Positions 40,574-52,435 of a stretch of 64,000 nucleotides of DNA are shown piece by piece. The DNA is taken from positions 209,665 through 273,664 of the forward strand of contig JBBHKE010003061.1 in assembly GCA_037447655.1 (NCBI GenBank), read 5' to 3'. This DNA comes from Zygnema cylindricum. Taxonomy: Eukaryota > Streptophyta > Zygnematophyceae > Zygnematales > Zygnemataceae. Both the position numbers and the translations under genes were made by a program. How positions within the stretch are numbered: the stretch's first letter is position 1; the number at the start of each line of letters is the position of its first letter. Under the pieces are notes generated by a model. The model did no database searches and was not told the origin of the DNA. It worked only from the letters and a program-made list of their open reading frames with translations.

Positions 40574-40764
40574 TGTCGTGCATGTGTCCAATAACATGAA
40601 GGTGCATGCAATATCATCAGCTGTGCTCAACTTAAACTCAAATGATAGCGAGATATCGGAAATGAAATAAATCATAAAAGTAAAAATGGGTAAATACAAC
40701 AACAGGCAAGGTGGAAGAAAAAGAAAGGTCAACGACTTAGCTGGTTATGGTTAGGTCGGTTTAC
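40572..40764 (+). repeat. 193-bp direct repeat, copy 1
   Basis: Starts tgtcgtgcatgtgtc, ends gttaggtcggttta. The same 193 bp occur at 42152-42343 in the same orientation, nearly identical. Possibly terminal repeats or solo pieces of one element. Confidence 0.85.
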
Positions 40765-42151
40765 TACTAAGCCGATGGATGACCACTAGGCCCCACGGTC
40801 TATTTATATTCCTTGCAGGAGTTATCTTATCAAGGATAATCTGAATTTATACTTAAATATAATAAATCAAAGCATAAACAACTGAGAAAGATAAATAAAA
40901 ACCGCAAATGACAATATGCCCGACACTTATGAGGTTTGAGATAACCAAACTCAAAAGATGCGCAAAAGCCAAATAGAAATAAATACAAAATCACAATAAA
41001 TAAAAACAACACAACAATAATCCCAACATGCAACTTCCACACTAATTAAATTTCAGCCACAATCGGGAAAAGAAGTTTGTGTTGTGAGATCGCGGTCGAA
41101 ATCCACTCAAAAGATGAGAAAAGTGAAGGGAAACCATGTAGGTCTTGGCCGAAGCCGTATAGATTAATTTGTAAGGCTTTACAAGATATTGATAATATAA
41201 TAGAAAACTAGACGCTTCACGCAAAGGCAGAAAATCGCCTCTAAGCTGTCCGGACAATTTCACAAATAAAAAGATGGCTGCAAAGAATCCTCAATACTGA
41301 AAAATAAATCAAATGAATAATTCCTGCACTTGAAAATTGTGTGCAGCAAATGATGCGAAATGAACTAAGTAACCAAAACTACGCCTAGCGAAAACAAGCC
41401 AATCAGAGTACAGCGTGCTATGTAAATATTTGCGTCTAGTTTGGATTCGGCCAATAGGAGGCCGAAATCCTGTGCCCTACGTTACAAAATCTATAACCTA
41501 CGGATTAAAACCCTTCCTATCTACATGTGAATGCGTGAACCTCCAAATGGTTCACGACTTAAAATAGTCCAATAGCGTAGCTTCGTCAGAACTGACAGCG
41601 AATTTGTCTGTCATTTGCGTCGACGGTCCAGATGCGAAGTTACGAAAATTACATAATCAGCGTCGACGGCCGGGATGCTACTTTACGCGAAACGATTAAA
41701 AATTGTCGTCGGCCGGGATTTCTGGAAATGAAAGTAGGTACGGTAGGACCGAAAGTACGGTCCAATTTGTAATCGCGGAAATTCCGGGTAATGTAAGTCG
41801 TACGGTGGACATAAAATAATCGAATCCACCGTCGGCAAAAATCGCGTAAGATATCTATTGTACGGTAAGTCGTGGCCGCGGGAATTCTGGTCGGCGTAAG
41901 TCGTACGGTCGAAGCGAAATAATCAAATCCGCCGTCGGCGGAAATCGGGGAAAAATATACGTCGTACGGTAGGACCGCGGGTACGATCCAAATCGCTATC
42001 TCGGAAATCACGGAAAATGTAGGTCGTACGGTACACGTCGTACGGTCCTGCGAAACCCAATAATACCCAAATACAAATTAGTGTAGCGGCTGCCCGTCTT
42101 AACGCCTAAATATAAACAACTAAAATGTCCGACGACATGCGGCATGACAGC
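40765..42151. repeat. DNA between the direct repeats, with degenerate CGTACGG tandem array
   Basis: 40765-41590 is AT-rich without a gene. 41600-42050 is a degenerate tandem repeat of roughly 100 bp made of GTCGTACGGT, AATAATC(G/A)AATCC and CCGTCGGC words. Confidence 0.6.
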
Positions 42152-42343
42152 TGTCGTGCATGTGTCTAATAACATGAAGGTGCATGCAATATCATCAGCT
42201 GTGCTCAACTTAAACTCAAATGATAGCGAGATATCGGAAATGAAATAAATCATAAAAGTAAAAATGGGTAAATACAACAACAGGCAAGGTGGAAGAAAAA
42301 GAAAGGTCAACGACTTAGCTGGTTATGGTTAGGTCGGTTTATT
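42152..42343 (+). repeat. 193-bp direct repeat, copy 2
   Basis: Counterpart of 40572-40764, followed by a poly-C run and agctctttagccggcagagg, where copy 1 has ctactaagccg. Confidence 0.85.
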
Positions 42344-43813
42344 CCCCCCCCCAGCTCTTTAGCCGGCAGAGGAGCTGGCCAACAGGACCGGTAGCTCGCG
42401 ACATCCGTGGCAAAACCAGTGACCGTCCGGAACTGCCAATAAAGGTGGCACCAAACACTCCATGTGAAACCCCTGATTGCAATGATCACAAAGTAACATG
42501 GTGTTGTTTTTGAAAAGTTAGTTTCGTGCGAACACATCGTTTCGTGCGTACGCGATGTTTCGTGCGTACGCATTTACGCGATATATTGTGGAGGTTCGAA
42601 AGGATTTATGGATTGGGGAATTAAATGTACACATAAAATTAATGGAGTAATTGAGTGGCGCGAAATGTGAGAGGAAATGGACGGCGGATCGTGAAGCAAT
42701 CCGACGTGTGATAATCGACGAAGATAAAATGGTACGTCGCACGTACGAAACATAATGCGACAGATGAAATTTATTACATGGGACGCCGCCGGTACGGAGC
42801 GTCGTATTTGACAGATGTACTTTAAGTTGTCGCTTATTGCGACATGCATTTATCGAAAATGACGTGTACCTTAAATGCGACAAGGCGCATTTATGACGAA
42901 GTACGTGATTTCGGTACGGACAGGAATTGGATCGTACGAATTGATTTCGGCAAGTTGTTCGAGGTACAAGTGGAGGGCGGACGACGTCCGCCGATATTTT
43001 TAAGGGACCACATTGTTTTTATGACACATTATCTAGTGGACCGTACATATGCGATGTCGGTTCACTACGTGGACTTATCGACAAGTGACTAAGCAAGTTG
43101 TCACTTATGACGCGGATTTTTGGATGCGTCGGTGTAAATATTTGAAGCATCAATGTTTTGTCTTATTTGAATTAATGATTTAGTGTTGATTAAAATAGTT
43201 ATATTTTACGTGATTAATGAGGATATCGACACTTTAATTTATGTGTCGTATTTGCAGACAAGTGTACGCTTACGATTGCTTGACTTTCAGGTGTACGCTT
43301 ACGATTAGTTTGATTTAATGACAGTTACGTAATTTACGTTGGTTATTTTGACACTTAGTGATTTGTTAACAGCTCACAAGTGTATATATAGATTTGAGCT
43401 TCATTAGAATAAATAATCAATGCTGGTTAGTAAAGTGGGGACCGAAGATGTAGACTTTTAGGGTTGCCGATTAGGTCATGCACTTTGAATGATATAATGA
43501 TTATTTAATTATACTTTGATTATACTTTTGTTTATGTGAAATGCATTTGTCTTTATTATTTATTTATGTTCTTTTATATATATGTTTGATATGCATTTTT
43601 TATGCATTTGTCATAGGGTTTGTTTATGTCAATTATTCCATCAAACCTTAGATGATGTCATAGGGTTTATTTATGTTGATTATTCCATGAAACCCTAAAT
43701 GTTGTTTGTTGCGCCTGTGTACGCATATGGAGGATGCATTTCATATGATTGTTCGTCGACCTATTTTTGCTTAGCTTTTTGCATGATAGTTTGGGTTGCT
43801 TCTGCGGTCTATT
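42344..43813. other. CGTACG-rich spacer and 3' flank of the gypsy fragment
   Basis: 42500-43090 is dense in CGTACG words, with open frames of no known family. 43370-43490 matches 24230-24480 and could be an LTR end of the gypsy element (TATATATAG box at 43384, ggaccgaagatgtag). I see no intact LTR pair. Confidence 0.4.
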
Positions 43814-45376
43814 TTAGACCAAAGAACAACACATGGTAGTTTCCCCGTCCGATCGATGACAAAAGGTACATGCCGTCGCCTCCGTAATCGGCATCCGCAT
43901 AGGATCCATATCCTGCGACAAATCTGGTAAGTAACATGCAGCACAATTCTTGGAGTGCTCTCGAAAAGTCCGCGTGTCCGCTCCTTGTAATCCTAACATC
44001 CCATTCGGATCCACCTCGATTATTCGTAGGATGTGTGCAGAAACATCCGTGTCCAAAGTGTAAAAAGATTGCCTGCGAAGATAAACATAATCTCCCACCC
44101 AATAGGGCTTCTGTTGCGGCCTGTAACTGCCGCTGCGAGTGGTGGCAAACTGAAGTGTGTCCCGATGCTGGGCAATCTGCAAGTTATCAAAAGCCATGGG
44201 CATTTCACGGGCAAAAAGCAAAGCACGACGAGTGAGTTCTTCCAAAAAAATAGTGTCAGACATCAGCGGAAGTGGGAAGCTTGCGGCCTTCTGAATATTG
44301 CGACCGAGCAACGGTTGTCGCCCAAATAAAACATAATACGGGCTGAAATTAGCCAGATTAGCCTGAACCGACATGCCATATCCCATGGTAATGTAGCCGA
44401 GGGACTCGTCCCAAACTGAAATGTGTTTTTCTAAGCAATGCTTACGCAAGGCACGCTTAAATGTCAGGACTGCTCGTTCAGCCAGGCCATCGGCCTGGGG
44501 GTGATCCCGACTAGTACGACGATGATCGATGAGAGCCTCATCAAGCATCTCTTGAAATTCTCCCCGAAATTCTGTACCTTGATCCCTAAGGACCTCGGCT
44601 GGGGCACTGTATCTCATAAGGACATGTTCCTTAAAAGCTGCGGTGGTTAACTTAGCGGTCTTGTGAGGCAGGGCTACGACTTCTACCCACTTACTGAAAT
44701 TTTCAATCGTAATCATGATATATTGTTTACCCCTACGTGAGATGGGAAAAGGTCCGGCCAAATCGACCGACCATCGATAGAACAAACCCCTAATAGGTAG
44801 AGGTTGAAGCGTGGTCTGCCGGTTAGAGAAAGAAGTTCGGAGACGGTCACAGGTGGCACACTTGTGTAGAATAGCAGCGACATCAGCTTGCATTCCTGAC
44901 CACCAATACCGTGCCTGAACTAGACTTAACGTTCGCTTGGTACCGTAGTGACCAAGCCCGGTGTGAATCTGCTCAATGAGAGAAAGACGCTCGGTAGGCC
45001 GTGGAACGTGCCTATGGCTTCCGTCTGCCAACAACCGAACTAAAGATCCCCCGAGCCAAAGGTAACCTTTGGCCCTCTTTTTCACTCTGTCTTCTTCATC
45101 AGAGGTGGTGCCGGACCTGAAGGTCTGGGAGGATAGGAAAAGAATGAGAGGCCCATCACGCCAAGGATCTGTGGCGGGACAGGGGTTCGGAATAGACGCT
45201 AGGCAGTAAGTAAGATAAGAACCCATTGACATGACGAGAACATCGTCGTCATCGAAATCTTGTCGAACTCCGTTATCTGTTGTTCGGGGCAAAGGATTTC
45301 GGGAAATTCCGTCTGCGTTTAGACTGTAAACTGCGTTTAAACCCTGTAAATTTGTTTCATGCGCACTAAAACTCAC
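43814..45376 (-). mobile_element. Ty3/gypsy Pol fragment: integrase with truncated PHD-like tail
   Basis: An intact 520-codon frame covers only the C-terminal part of Pol. It begins just after RNase H (the LNADGISRNPLP linker), then has the H2C2 zinc-binding domain (H138, H143, C173, C176) and the integrase core with D205 (VDLAGPF), D265 (RDQGTEF) and E300. The tail (HILRIIEVDPNG, CAACYLPD, CTFCHRSDGETTMCC) looks like the start of the PHD-type finger seen in some green-lineage gypsy elements, ending early. Gag, protease, RT and RNase H are missing, so the copy is dead, although the integrase frame itself is undamaged. Confidence 0.85.
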
Positions 45377-45722
45377 CTAGTTTTTATTTCCATAATTTAT
45401 TATTCCGTTGAACGAATTAACGATCTTGCTAATGTTTAAATGGCTATCAAACACTATGTATCCTAACAGACTACTACGACAGACCGGTAAGAGCTGACAG
45501 TTACGCCTCGCTCTGCCGGTCAGAGGTTCGAGTCTTGTCGGACTCAACCTTTTGTTGAGAGTGACTTAGGTCACTCTTTAGTCTTGCCTATGGTGCTGAG
45601 GCACCCATGGCTCCACCGCCCTCTCTCTCTTTCAGTGACTACAAAAAGTAAAGTATGGGGGACTCTTTCAGTGACTACAAAAAGTATGGGGGATAGAGAG
45701 AGAAGGTGGAGGCAGGCTGCCT

Positions 45723-45990
45723 GTGCTTTTTCTTTTAGTCATTTTACCTAATTAAGACCTAGAAAATACCTTCCCTAAATCATTGATTTCAACACCCTCG
45801 AGTACAGTCAAAATAGAATCCGGTCAAAGATATGTTTATAAATCTTGACAGGTTGCATGTGCTTTTTCTTTTAGTCATTTTACCTAATTAAGACCTAGAA
45901 AATTCCTTCCCTAAATCATGATTTCAACACCCTCATGTACAATCATAATAAAATCCGGTCAAAGATATGTTTATAAATCTTCACCGGATA
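45723..45990 (+). repeat. 136-bp tandem duplication in copia LTR promoter region
   Basis: Two copies (45723 and 45859) of a unit containing agtcattttacctaattaag and a TATA-like gtttataaatctt. Duplicated U3 enhancer-promoter segments are common in LTRs; TATA use is inferred. Confidence 0.7.
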
Positions 45991-46170
45991 CTTTTGAGTG
46001 AAGGGTCAAGTGACCCTTCAGGTTAGGAAAGTTCCCTCAGTTCCTTAGAGGTCACAATCAGAGTATTTTCCCTTTCCTACTTAAAGTCTGCTTTGTCTTC
46101 TTATTGTTATCAATTAAAAAGAGACTTATACTTTAGGCTACCTTTTATCTTCCACTCTATTTCTGTTGCC
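45991..46170 (+). mobile_element. copia LTR 3' part and leader
   Basis: Matches, inverted, the LTR at 53005-53160 (gggtcaagtgacccttcagg, tactTAAAGTCTGCTTTGTC) and the leader at 52950-53004. The 5' part of the LTR is not recognisable here. Confidence 0.65.
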
Positions 46171-46495
46171 ATGACTTCTAATCTAATAAGTTTTGGGCCG
46201 TCCAACGCCAATACCGTTGCAAAATTTAATGGCTTAGACTTTTACGGGCGGAAATATCAGATCGAGCACCTGTTGCGCCGCGAAAAACTCTGGTCAATCA
46301 CCTGTGGCAGCGAGATCGAACTTGTAGATGCTGCCGAAAAAACCAAATGGCTCGCTCGCAACGAAGAAGCCCACTCTCGGTTTGTTCTCGCGCTTTAGTC
46401 ATCTCAGATTGACATTATCCGCGACGCCACTTCGGCTCACGACGCACGGTCACTTTTGACATCTGCTTATGAAAATCAGCCATGGTCTAATTAGT
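46171..46495 (+). pseudogene. copia gag, truncated
   Basis: From ATG at 46171: MTSNLISFGPSNANTVAKFN, then FNG-x-DFYGRKYQIEHLL and KWLARNEEAHSRFVLAL, the start of a UBN2-type copia Gag. A TAG follows, and the same frame continues with SSQIDIIRDATSAHDARSLL and YENQPW before another stop. Everything downstream of about 46495 is unrelated repeat DNA. Confidence 0.75.
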
Positions 46496-47780
46496 TATTG
46501 TTCAAGCTTTCGATATTTTTTGTTTATTTTTTGGGTGAATGGGGGGTGGGTGTCCGTCTTTTTAAAGTGTCGTGGATTTTTTGTCATTTTCTTTATAACA
46601 CGTTGTCCCTAACGATTATTTTTTACGCCGTACCATCAGAATGCATTTTTCGCATGCCAATTAACGCCATCCGGTAATTTAAATGTATGTCGTTACCGTC
46701 GCTGTTTTGGTGGACGTCACCTATCGTCGGATGTTTAGTAGTTGTGCACAACCATCACAAGTTTGGAGCCTCGTTTACAACCGTCACATCTCAAAATAAC
46801 GATTTCGTTTTATCACATTGGAACGGTTTGCAAAGTAGTGCCGAGCATTTTTGCCAGAATAGAAAGTATCACTTAAAAGTATCGGCTACATAGGCACACC
46901 CCCTTCTGTACATCTCTCTCTCCATGACACTTTTGGATTCATTTCAAACGAGCGATAGTGTTCTCCTGTGTGGTCCGCCCACACTTTTCTTTAAGACAAG
47001 TCTTCTATGTTTCAGTGAAAAATTTTATTGATGACGTGGATAGACGTCGACGTGGGTCGAAACATAAGATAACAATAATTTGTTGTGCGTTCTGAGGCCT
47101 TGCCCCATGTGCCAAAGTAAGGATTTTTTTTGTCGTTTTCCTCAAAGAATTAGTTAGCCGTACGAAGAAAGTGAAAAATGAGAAAGTACAATTTGCTTCA
47201 TTGTCAGAGTTAGAATGTACTGCATGCTGTCATCTTTTGTTTTTTGTCCTACGGCTACGTCAAAACTCGTCATATTCAAACTTTACGTTAAAACACATAT
47301 TTTTAAACAAATGTTTATTTGTAATATTTTTACAGAATCGTCTAAACCGATTTCAGAAAATAGTGTTTGCTTTTGTATAAATAGCCGCTCCACAACTAGG
47401 AAGACAGTTTCGCACATGTCAATGTTTTCAACATTTGTACACGGTCCAAAAATAAAACAGGCCGCGAATTACGAAAACAAAACGGGGCACGTAAATGTTT
47501 CGTATTTCGTCACCCGTCAGTTTGGGACGTCGCGCGGGTTTGGAAAACGGTGGCGCGGCGTGAGGCGTTGTAAAACAAATTGGGAGGGGGGGCGACGTAC
47601 CTTCACCGTTCGGCTTGCACCATTGCACCGGGCGTCCGTAGGGCGAAAATTGCAAGGTTCAGTTACTATTGTGTGGAGGCGACACGGTGAGATTCGAAAA
47701 AAAGCGTACCTACGGCACATGGGCGTGCATCCCGTCGCATTTTACTACTGTACAGTGCCGTGCGTCGTGGCACCGCTTCG
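46496..47780. repeat. mosaic of R1 and MITE-like modules
   Basis: 46495-46780 is R1 in reverse. 46855-47080 matches 59555-59775 (ctccatgacacttttg, tttcaaacgagcga). 47100-47330 holds the gtacaatttgc and cgtcatattcaaac words. 47600-47780 matches 32490-32590 and 63590-63680. The mosaic therefore repeats pieces of the large arms next to unit A'. Confidence 0.7.
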
Positions 47781-49071
47781 GGTGGCTCAACTCATATCGT
47801 GCGTACGGAAGGTTTTAGGCTCGTCGTCGATGGCCGCGCCGGAACCGTCCGATCGCGCGGTTCGGTCATCTAGTCATTTCGCTCGTTGGGATTGGCCACG
47901 ACAGATATTCCTCTGTCCTCTTCTTGTGGTGTTCCCCCATAGCCGGGCGCAACAGTGCGTCGTCCACGAAACATGGAACATAGCAATACCGACCGACCAT
48001 ACCATGCCACATGGCTGGTCTCGACCATACCGGTTCATACGCCCTGACGTATCCTCTCGAGCGTGCGCCGCAACAGTCAGGCGGGCGGTTTGGAGCACGG
48101 TGCTGCCTGCCTTCGCGTGCACTGTCGTCTGCGGAGGAACACTTCTTCTCTTGTGCTCAGGTAGCGATCAATAGTGTAGACAGAAACGTCTTTTTTTTGC
48201 GGGGGCTCTGTCGTTAGGTCGACATTGTGTGTTCTTCTGGAGGGGAGGGAATTTTCGCCCTTTAAAAGCTCATCCGGGTTTGGTAGGCTAGGTGCACACG
48301 GGAATCACGTAGAGCTATTTTTGCTTAGGATTTTTTTTATGGTTTTTTTTTAGGGTTTTTTAGGTTGTAGGGTTTATTGGTGAGGCGATCTTGTGCACAG
48401 AAAAAATATGTTATAAGTGAAGAAAAAGAAAAAGAAAAATTCACTGAAATGCCCTGTTGTATCGCACTTTCCACTCACTTTTACTCTATGCTCATGTGAC
48501 ATGCCAACTGTTTTCCAGGTCTGACAAGACAAGGATCTGAAAAGAATTGAACAGAAATACAGAATCAGGTCCCTATACAGATTTATGTATATTACATGAC
48601 AGATTGACAGTCATACGTGATACGTAAAATCTTTGGTGTCATACATACAACATTTTTGCATTCGAGACATTGTATTCATTATTGAGTTTAATAACGTAGA
48701 CTTGCGCTATAATACTTTCCACCCATATATTCGCTTCTGTTCCCACTTCTTATTATGCTTACTATTCTGCGTTGTGGCATTGAACTTTTGTCGACAAATT
48801 TTTAAGAAATTTGAACTTCACAATAAAGTGTTTACAAACAGGACAAGTCTGAAGCTTTCTATTGGTCAGGAGGATACTATCATGGTAGTAAAGCATCGAG
48901 TATACATTCGGTATTTTTCAAGCTTTGTGAATGTGAAAAAAAAGGTTCAACTCAACTATACCCAATATTTTGAAAATTAGAAAGGTGGGCTGTTTTAGTA
49001 CCTCACTTTTTTTTTTGTCTTTTTTTGGGTGTTGGGAAATTGTTGAGGTTGCAAGATTCGGAACTCGAAAG
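47781..49071 (+). repeat. composite unit A', upstream part
   Basis: Inverted match of 30945-31650 (ttggtaggctaggtgcacac, GC boxes, telomere-like stretch at 48330-48380), with about 570 bp of extra AT-rich DNA at 48390-48960. The 49000-49071 part resembles an intron 3' end before the gag-like ORF. Confidence 0.6.
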
Positions 49072-50757
49072 ATGGATGGACGGATCAAAGACATCGAGAG
49101 GGGAAACGGGTCTCCGCCACGTTCCTCGCCGCGGACGGCCACGGGTGGTCGCAGGCAGCCGGCTTCTTCGACCTCACCGACAGATGGAGGAGGAGGAGGG
49201 ATGGGCATTCCGATTCCGGGAGGAGGGGACCAACTTTACTTTCGCGACCCGGCGGGGTCTTTCTCTGGAAACCAGCCTATGGGAGCACTGGCTTCTCCTG
49301 CGGTGTTGCAGCAGTTGTTTTTAGGGTTCGTGCAGATGATGCAGGGGGGCGGGGTGCCGCAACAATTGTCATCGGCGCCCTTGCATCTCGAGGAAAGGGG
49401 GCAGACTCCGGGGGGGGGGACCCGAGAGGACCAGACCCCGGAATGCTCGGCTCCGAGAGCAAACGATTCGGAGGCGGGAACTCCGGTACCGCCGTTGAGG
49501 GAGTCTCCGCCCAGGGAATTGGGGGGACCAACTTTTCCCCTGGAATTGAACAGGTTAATGACGATGACAGTGGGTGGCATGGGGGAAGTAGATCCGACGG
49601 CTTTTGCACCGGGTGAGGCCAAGGATCCCGTGGATACCCCTATTGAAGTAGGAGGGATGAATCTGCGACCCCGGAAACGACGTCGGGCCGGGGATGACGT
49701 TTTTGCCGACATAACACGAGAGGCGAAAACTTGGGCAGGCGAAACGAGCAGTCCGTTGAAGACCACCCGACCCCGCCCGAAATCTCACGGGGGCCGGGGG
49801 GTTGTGAAAAGTGTTGGCGGTTCGAGGGGTGCAGTGGTTTCTCCGCCGCTGAAGTCTGCAGAACAGGAGGCGTGGGAACGGAAAAATGCCAAGAGGAGGG
49901 AAAGAGATAGAAAAAGAAGAGAGAAAGAGAGAGAGGAGAGGAAGGCCGCGGAGTTGGCGGCAAAGGGAATGGGGCAGGAGGATCGGGTGTTGGGAACACG
50001 GGACGCAGGGGTGGGTGACCTTGTGGTTCCTTGCTCGGACGAGGGTATTGGGGGAAGGGGCAGAATGATAATCCCGGAAAACCCGGGACCACGTGGTTCG
50101 GGGGGGGGGGCGGAACTGAGGGGAACTTCACAAGAGCTGAAGGTCCGTACGGATGGCGGAGGGAAACCGGGGAGCACACCTCGGCTTGGGGAAACGGAAA
50201 CACAGACAGAGTTTCCCCCGGGAAACACGCGGGGAATAGGCAAGCCAGCCCCGGGGCAGGTGCTGGCTAACGCGGAGGATGAACCGGGTCGACAAGAGGA
50301 GATAGGTCCCAAGATGCTCCCCGATGGAAGAGGGTCTGCGTCCGCGTTCAATGGACCAGAGGTGGGGGAAAGCGGCGGACCTCCCGATGTTGACGTGGAA
50401 GAAGAAAAAAGGCTCATAAAAAAACTCTTAAGCAAGGGCCCTGAGTTTGGATGGGATTCTCCATTTTCTACGTTGACAGAGGAGGACTGGCAAAGAGCTT
50501 GGCGTGTAGACATCGAAGGTAGGCCACAAGGAGAAAGGGAATGGGCCAGAAAAAGGTTCTGGGGTGCAACGCTGAATGATTTCCATCGGATGACAAAGGA
50601 GGCACACGATCAGAGGCGGATATTAGCGATCGTGGAAGGGCACCAGAGAAATATACTACTCCAGTCCGCTCGAGCCGAGAGCAGTTGGATGCAGCAAGTT
50701 TTAATGGAAGGGCTCCATCCTGCTCCCATCCCGCCGTTGAACGAGTTCCCAGGATGA
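49072..50757 (+). CDS. gag-like disordered protein, copy R
   Basis: An intact frame of 561 codons from ATG at 49072 (MDGRIKDIERGNGSPP). A longer upstream frame exists but looks like intron. The order is the same as copy L: GGRRQPASSTSPTDGGGGG, Gln/Met-rich helix, a basic RKRRREKEREER helix, one copy of GQEDRVLG-x-RDAGVGDLVVP, and PRLGETETQTE. The C-terminal 120 residues differ from copy L and look folded: PFSTLTEEDWQRAWRVDIEG, ARKRFWGATLNDFHRMTKEA and a final helix. Unknown family; no zinc knuckle, RT or nuclease. High GC. Could be a retroelement Gag/ORF1 or a domesticated relative. Confidence 0.6.
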   Translation: MDGRIKDIERGNGSPPRSSPRTATGGRRQPASSTSPTDGGGGGMGIPIPGGGDQLYFRDPAGSFSGNQPMGALASPAVLQQLFLGFVQMMQGGGVPQQLSSAPLHLEERGQTPGGGTREDQTPECSAPRANDSEAGTPVPPLRESPPRELGGPTFPLELNRLMTMTVGGMGEVDPTAFAPGEAKDPVDTPIEVGGMNLRPRKRRRAGDDVFADITREAKTWAGETSSPLKTTRPRPKSHGGRGVVKSVGGSRGAVVSPPLKSAEQEAWERKNAKRRERDRKRREKEREERKAAELAAKGMGQEDRVLGTRDAGVGDLVVPCSDEGIGGRGRMIIPENPGPRGSGGGAELRGTSQELKVRTDGGGKPGSTPRLGETETQTEFPPGNTRGIGKPAPGQVLANAEDEPGRQEEIGPKMLPDGRGSASAFNGPEVGESGGPPDVDVEEEKRLIKKLLSKGPEFGWDSPFSTLTEEDWQRAWRVDIEGRPQGEREWARKRFWGATLNDFHRMTKEAHDQRRILAIVEGHQRNILLQSARAESSWMQQVLMEGLHPAPIPPLNEFPG

Positions 50758-50859
50758 ACAAATTGGCACAGGAACCTGCGGAAAGGAGAAGGCATACTGG
50801 GGGAACGCCGGTCCAACTATCATGAGGTGTCGCGGGATAATTTTTTTTGTTTAAGTTTC

Positions 50860-51725
50860 CATTATTTTGGTTCAATTCCAGTTTTAGTTTTCGTTTGTGT
50901 TTCTGTTTCAGTTTCAGTTCTAGTTTCTAGGTTTTTGTTCAGTTTCAGTTTTTCAGTTTCAGTTTCAGAGTTTGTTTCTCAGTTTCAGTTACAGTTTCTG
51001 TTTCTATGTTGGTTTCCAATTTCAGTTATGATTTTGTTTTCTGTGTGTTTTTGTCCCAGTTTTAGTTACAGTTTCAGTTTCTTTGTTTGCAAGTCACTTT
51101 CAGTTTCTGTTTCAATGTTTGCGTTTATGTCTCTGTGTTCTTGTTTTGATTTCTGTTTGTGTCTGGTTCAGTTTCAGTTTCAGTCTCAGTTTCTGTTTCT
51201 ATGTTTTTGTTTTGTTTTCAGTTTCAGTTTTTGTTTCTGAGATTGTTGTCCAGCTTCAGTTTTTGTTCCTATGTTTGTGCTTCAGTTCCAGTTTCAGTTT
51301 CTGTTTTATTGCTTAAGTTCCAGTTTTAACTGTTCCCGTTGTTTCAATTTCAGTTTCAGTTTATGTTTTAGGGTTTTAGTTTAGTTTCCTTTTCTGTTTC
51401 TGTCTCTAAGTTTCTGAGTTTCTGTCTCAGTTTCAGTTTCTGTTCCTGTTGTTTCAATTTCAGTTTCAATTTCTGTTTTTGAGTTTCGGTTTTGTTTCTG
51501 TTTCTGCTTCTAAGTTTGTGTTTTCCGTTTTAGTTTCTGCCAATTGCTGTTTCTTTTTTTGCGTTTTCGTTTCAGTTTTAGTTTCTGTTTCTGAGTTTGT
51601 TTTTCAGTTTCGGTTTCTGTTTCTATGTTTGTGTTTCATTTTCAGTTTCAGTTTATGTGTTTTTGTTTTCTGAGTTTTTTTCTCTGTTTTCTGTTTCAGT
51701 TTTTGTTTCTGTGTTTTTTTTCAGT
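50860..51725 (+). repeat. TTTCAGTTTCTG simple-repeat block
   Basis: About 870 bp built from TTTCAGTTTCTGTTTCTATG-like words directly after the gag-like ORF. Phe/Gln/Leu/Ser-rich frames are artefacts. A short inverted counterpart is at 29040-29330. Confidence 0.9.
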
Positions 51726-52321
51726 AGGTTTTATGATTCCAAGCCTTAGCTGAGCATCTTAAATCTTTTCTTCATCCTTTACTTTTCTCAGAAGACTTCC
51801 AAAATATCATGTTCCATCACCTTTTGAAAAGCCTTAAAAGAACCGAAGAAACTGTTAGAAATTTTCAACAGTTCCCTGGTTGTCTATGTATAGCCTTTGA
51901 CAGAGTTTAAAAAATCCGATATTTCCCTTTACAAAAGACTTATTTTTAGGATGTCATGATGTCCTGCAAAAGTTCACTTTAAAAAAATAAAAGATGCATA
52001 AACTGGGAAACTTTGGAATTTCTTAAAGAGCCTAAAATGTACCGAGTTTTGTGTTTTTTTGTTCTTTTTGATGTTTTATAGCTCATTGATGCTTATATCT
52101 GTTTGATGTTTTTATTTCCTAGTTGATGTTTATGTCTCTTTGATGTTTTATGATGTTTTACATATTTTTGATGTTTCATATCTATTTGTTGTTATATAAC
52201 TATTTGTTGTTTTAAATCTCGTTGATATTTTAAATGTATTTGAAGTTTTACATCTTTTGGATGGTTTGTATCTTTTTCATGTTTTATATCTGATGGATGT
52301 TTTATATAATCTTGATGTTCT
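51726..52321 (+). repeat. spacer with GATGTTTTATATCT repeats
   Basis: 52040-52320 is a run of gatgttttatatct-like units of about 25 bp. The rest is AT-rich, no gene seen. Confidence 0.7.
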
Positions 52322-52435
52322 TTTCGGGCCCCGTCGAAGCATCTTCAAAGGATAGCTCTCGATAGTACGTTCAAAGAGTACGGTGATCGTACCGTGGTGG
52401 ATGACGTCAATGTCCACTTGAATGCAGGGGAAGTG
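52322..52435 (+). pseudogene. LptB-type ABC ATPase, exon 1 (copy c)
   Basis: The frame ending in donor GAAGTG/gtaagc reads LDSTFKEYGDRTVVDDVNVH then LNAGEV, the beginning of an ABC ATPase domain (K.Y..R.VV.DV...V..GEV). It joins in frame to exon 2 at 52782 (VGLLGPNGAGKTT). I see no clear acceptor, so the 5' border is uncertain. Confidence 0.65.

Noticed and set aside
50827-51673. Phe/Gln/Leu/Ser-rich frames of 74-137 codons
   Set aside because: Translation of the TTTCAGTTTCTG simple repeat.
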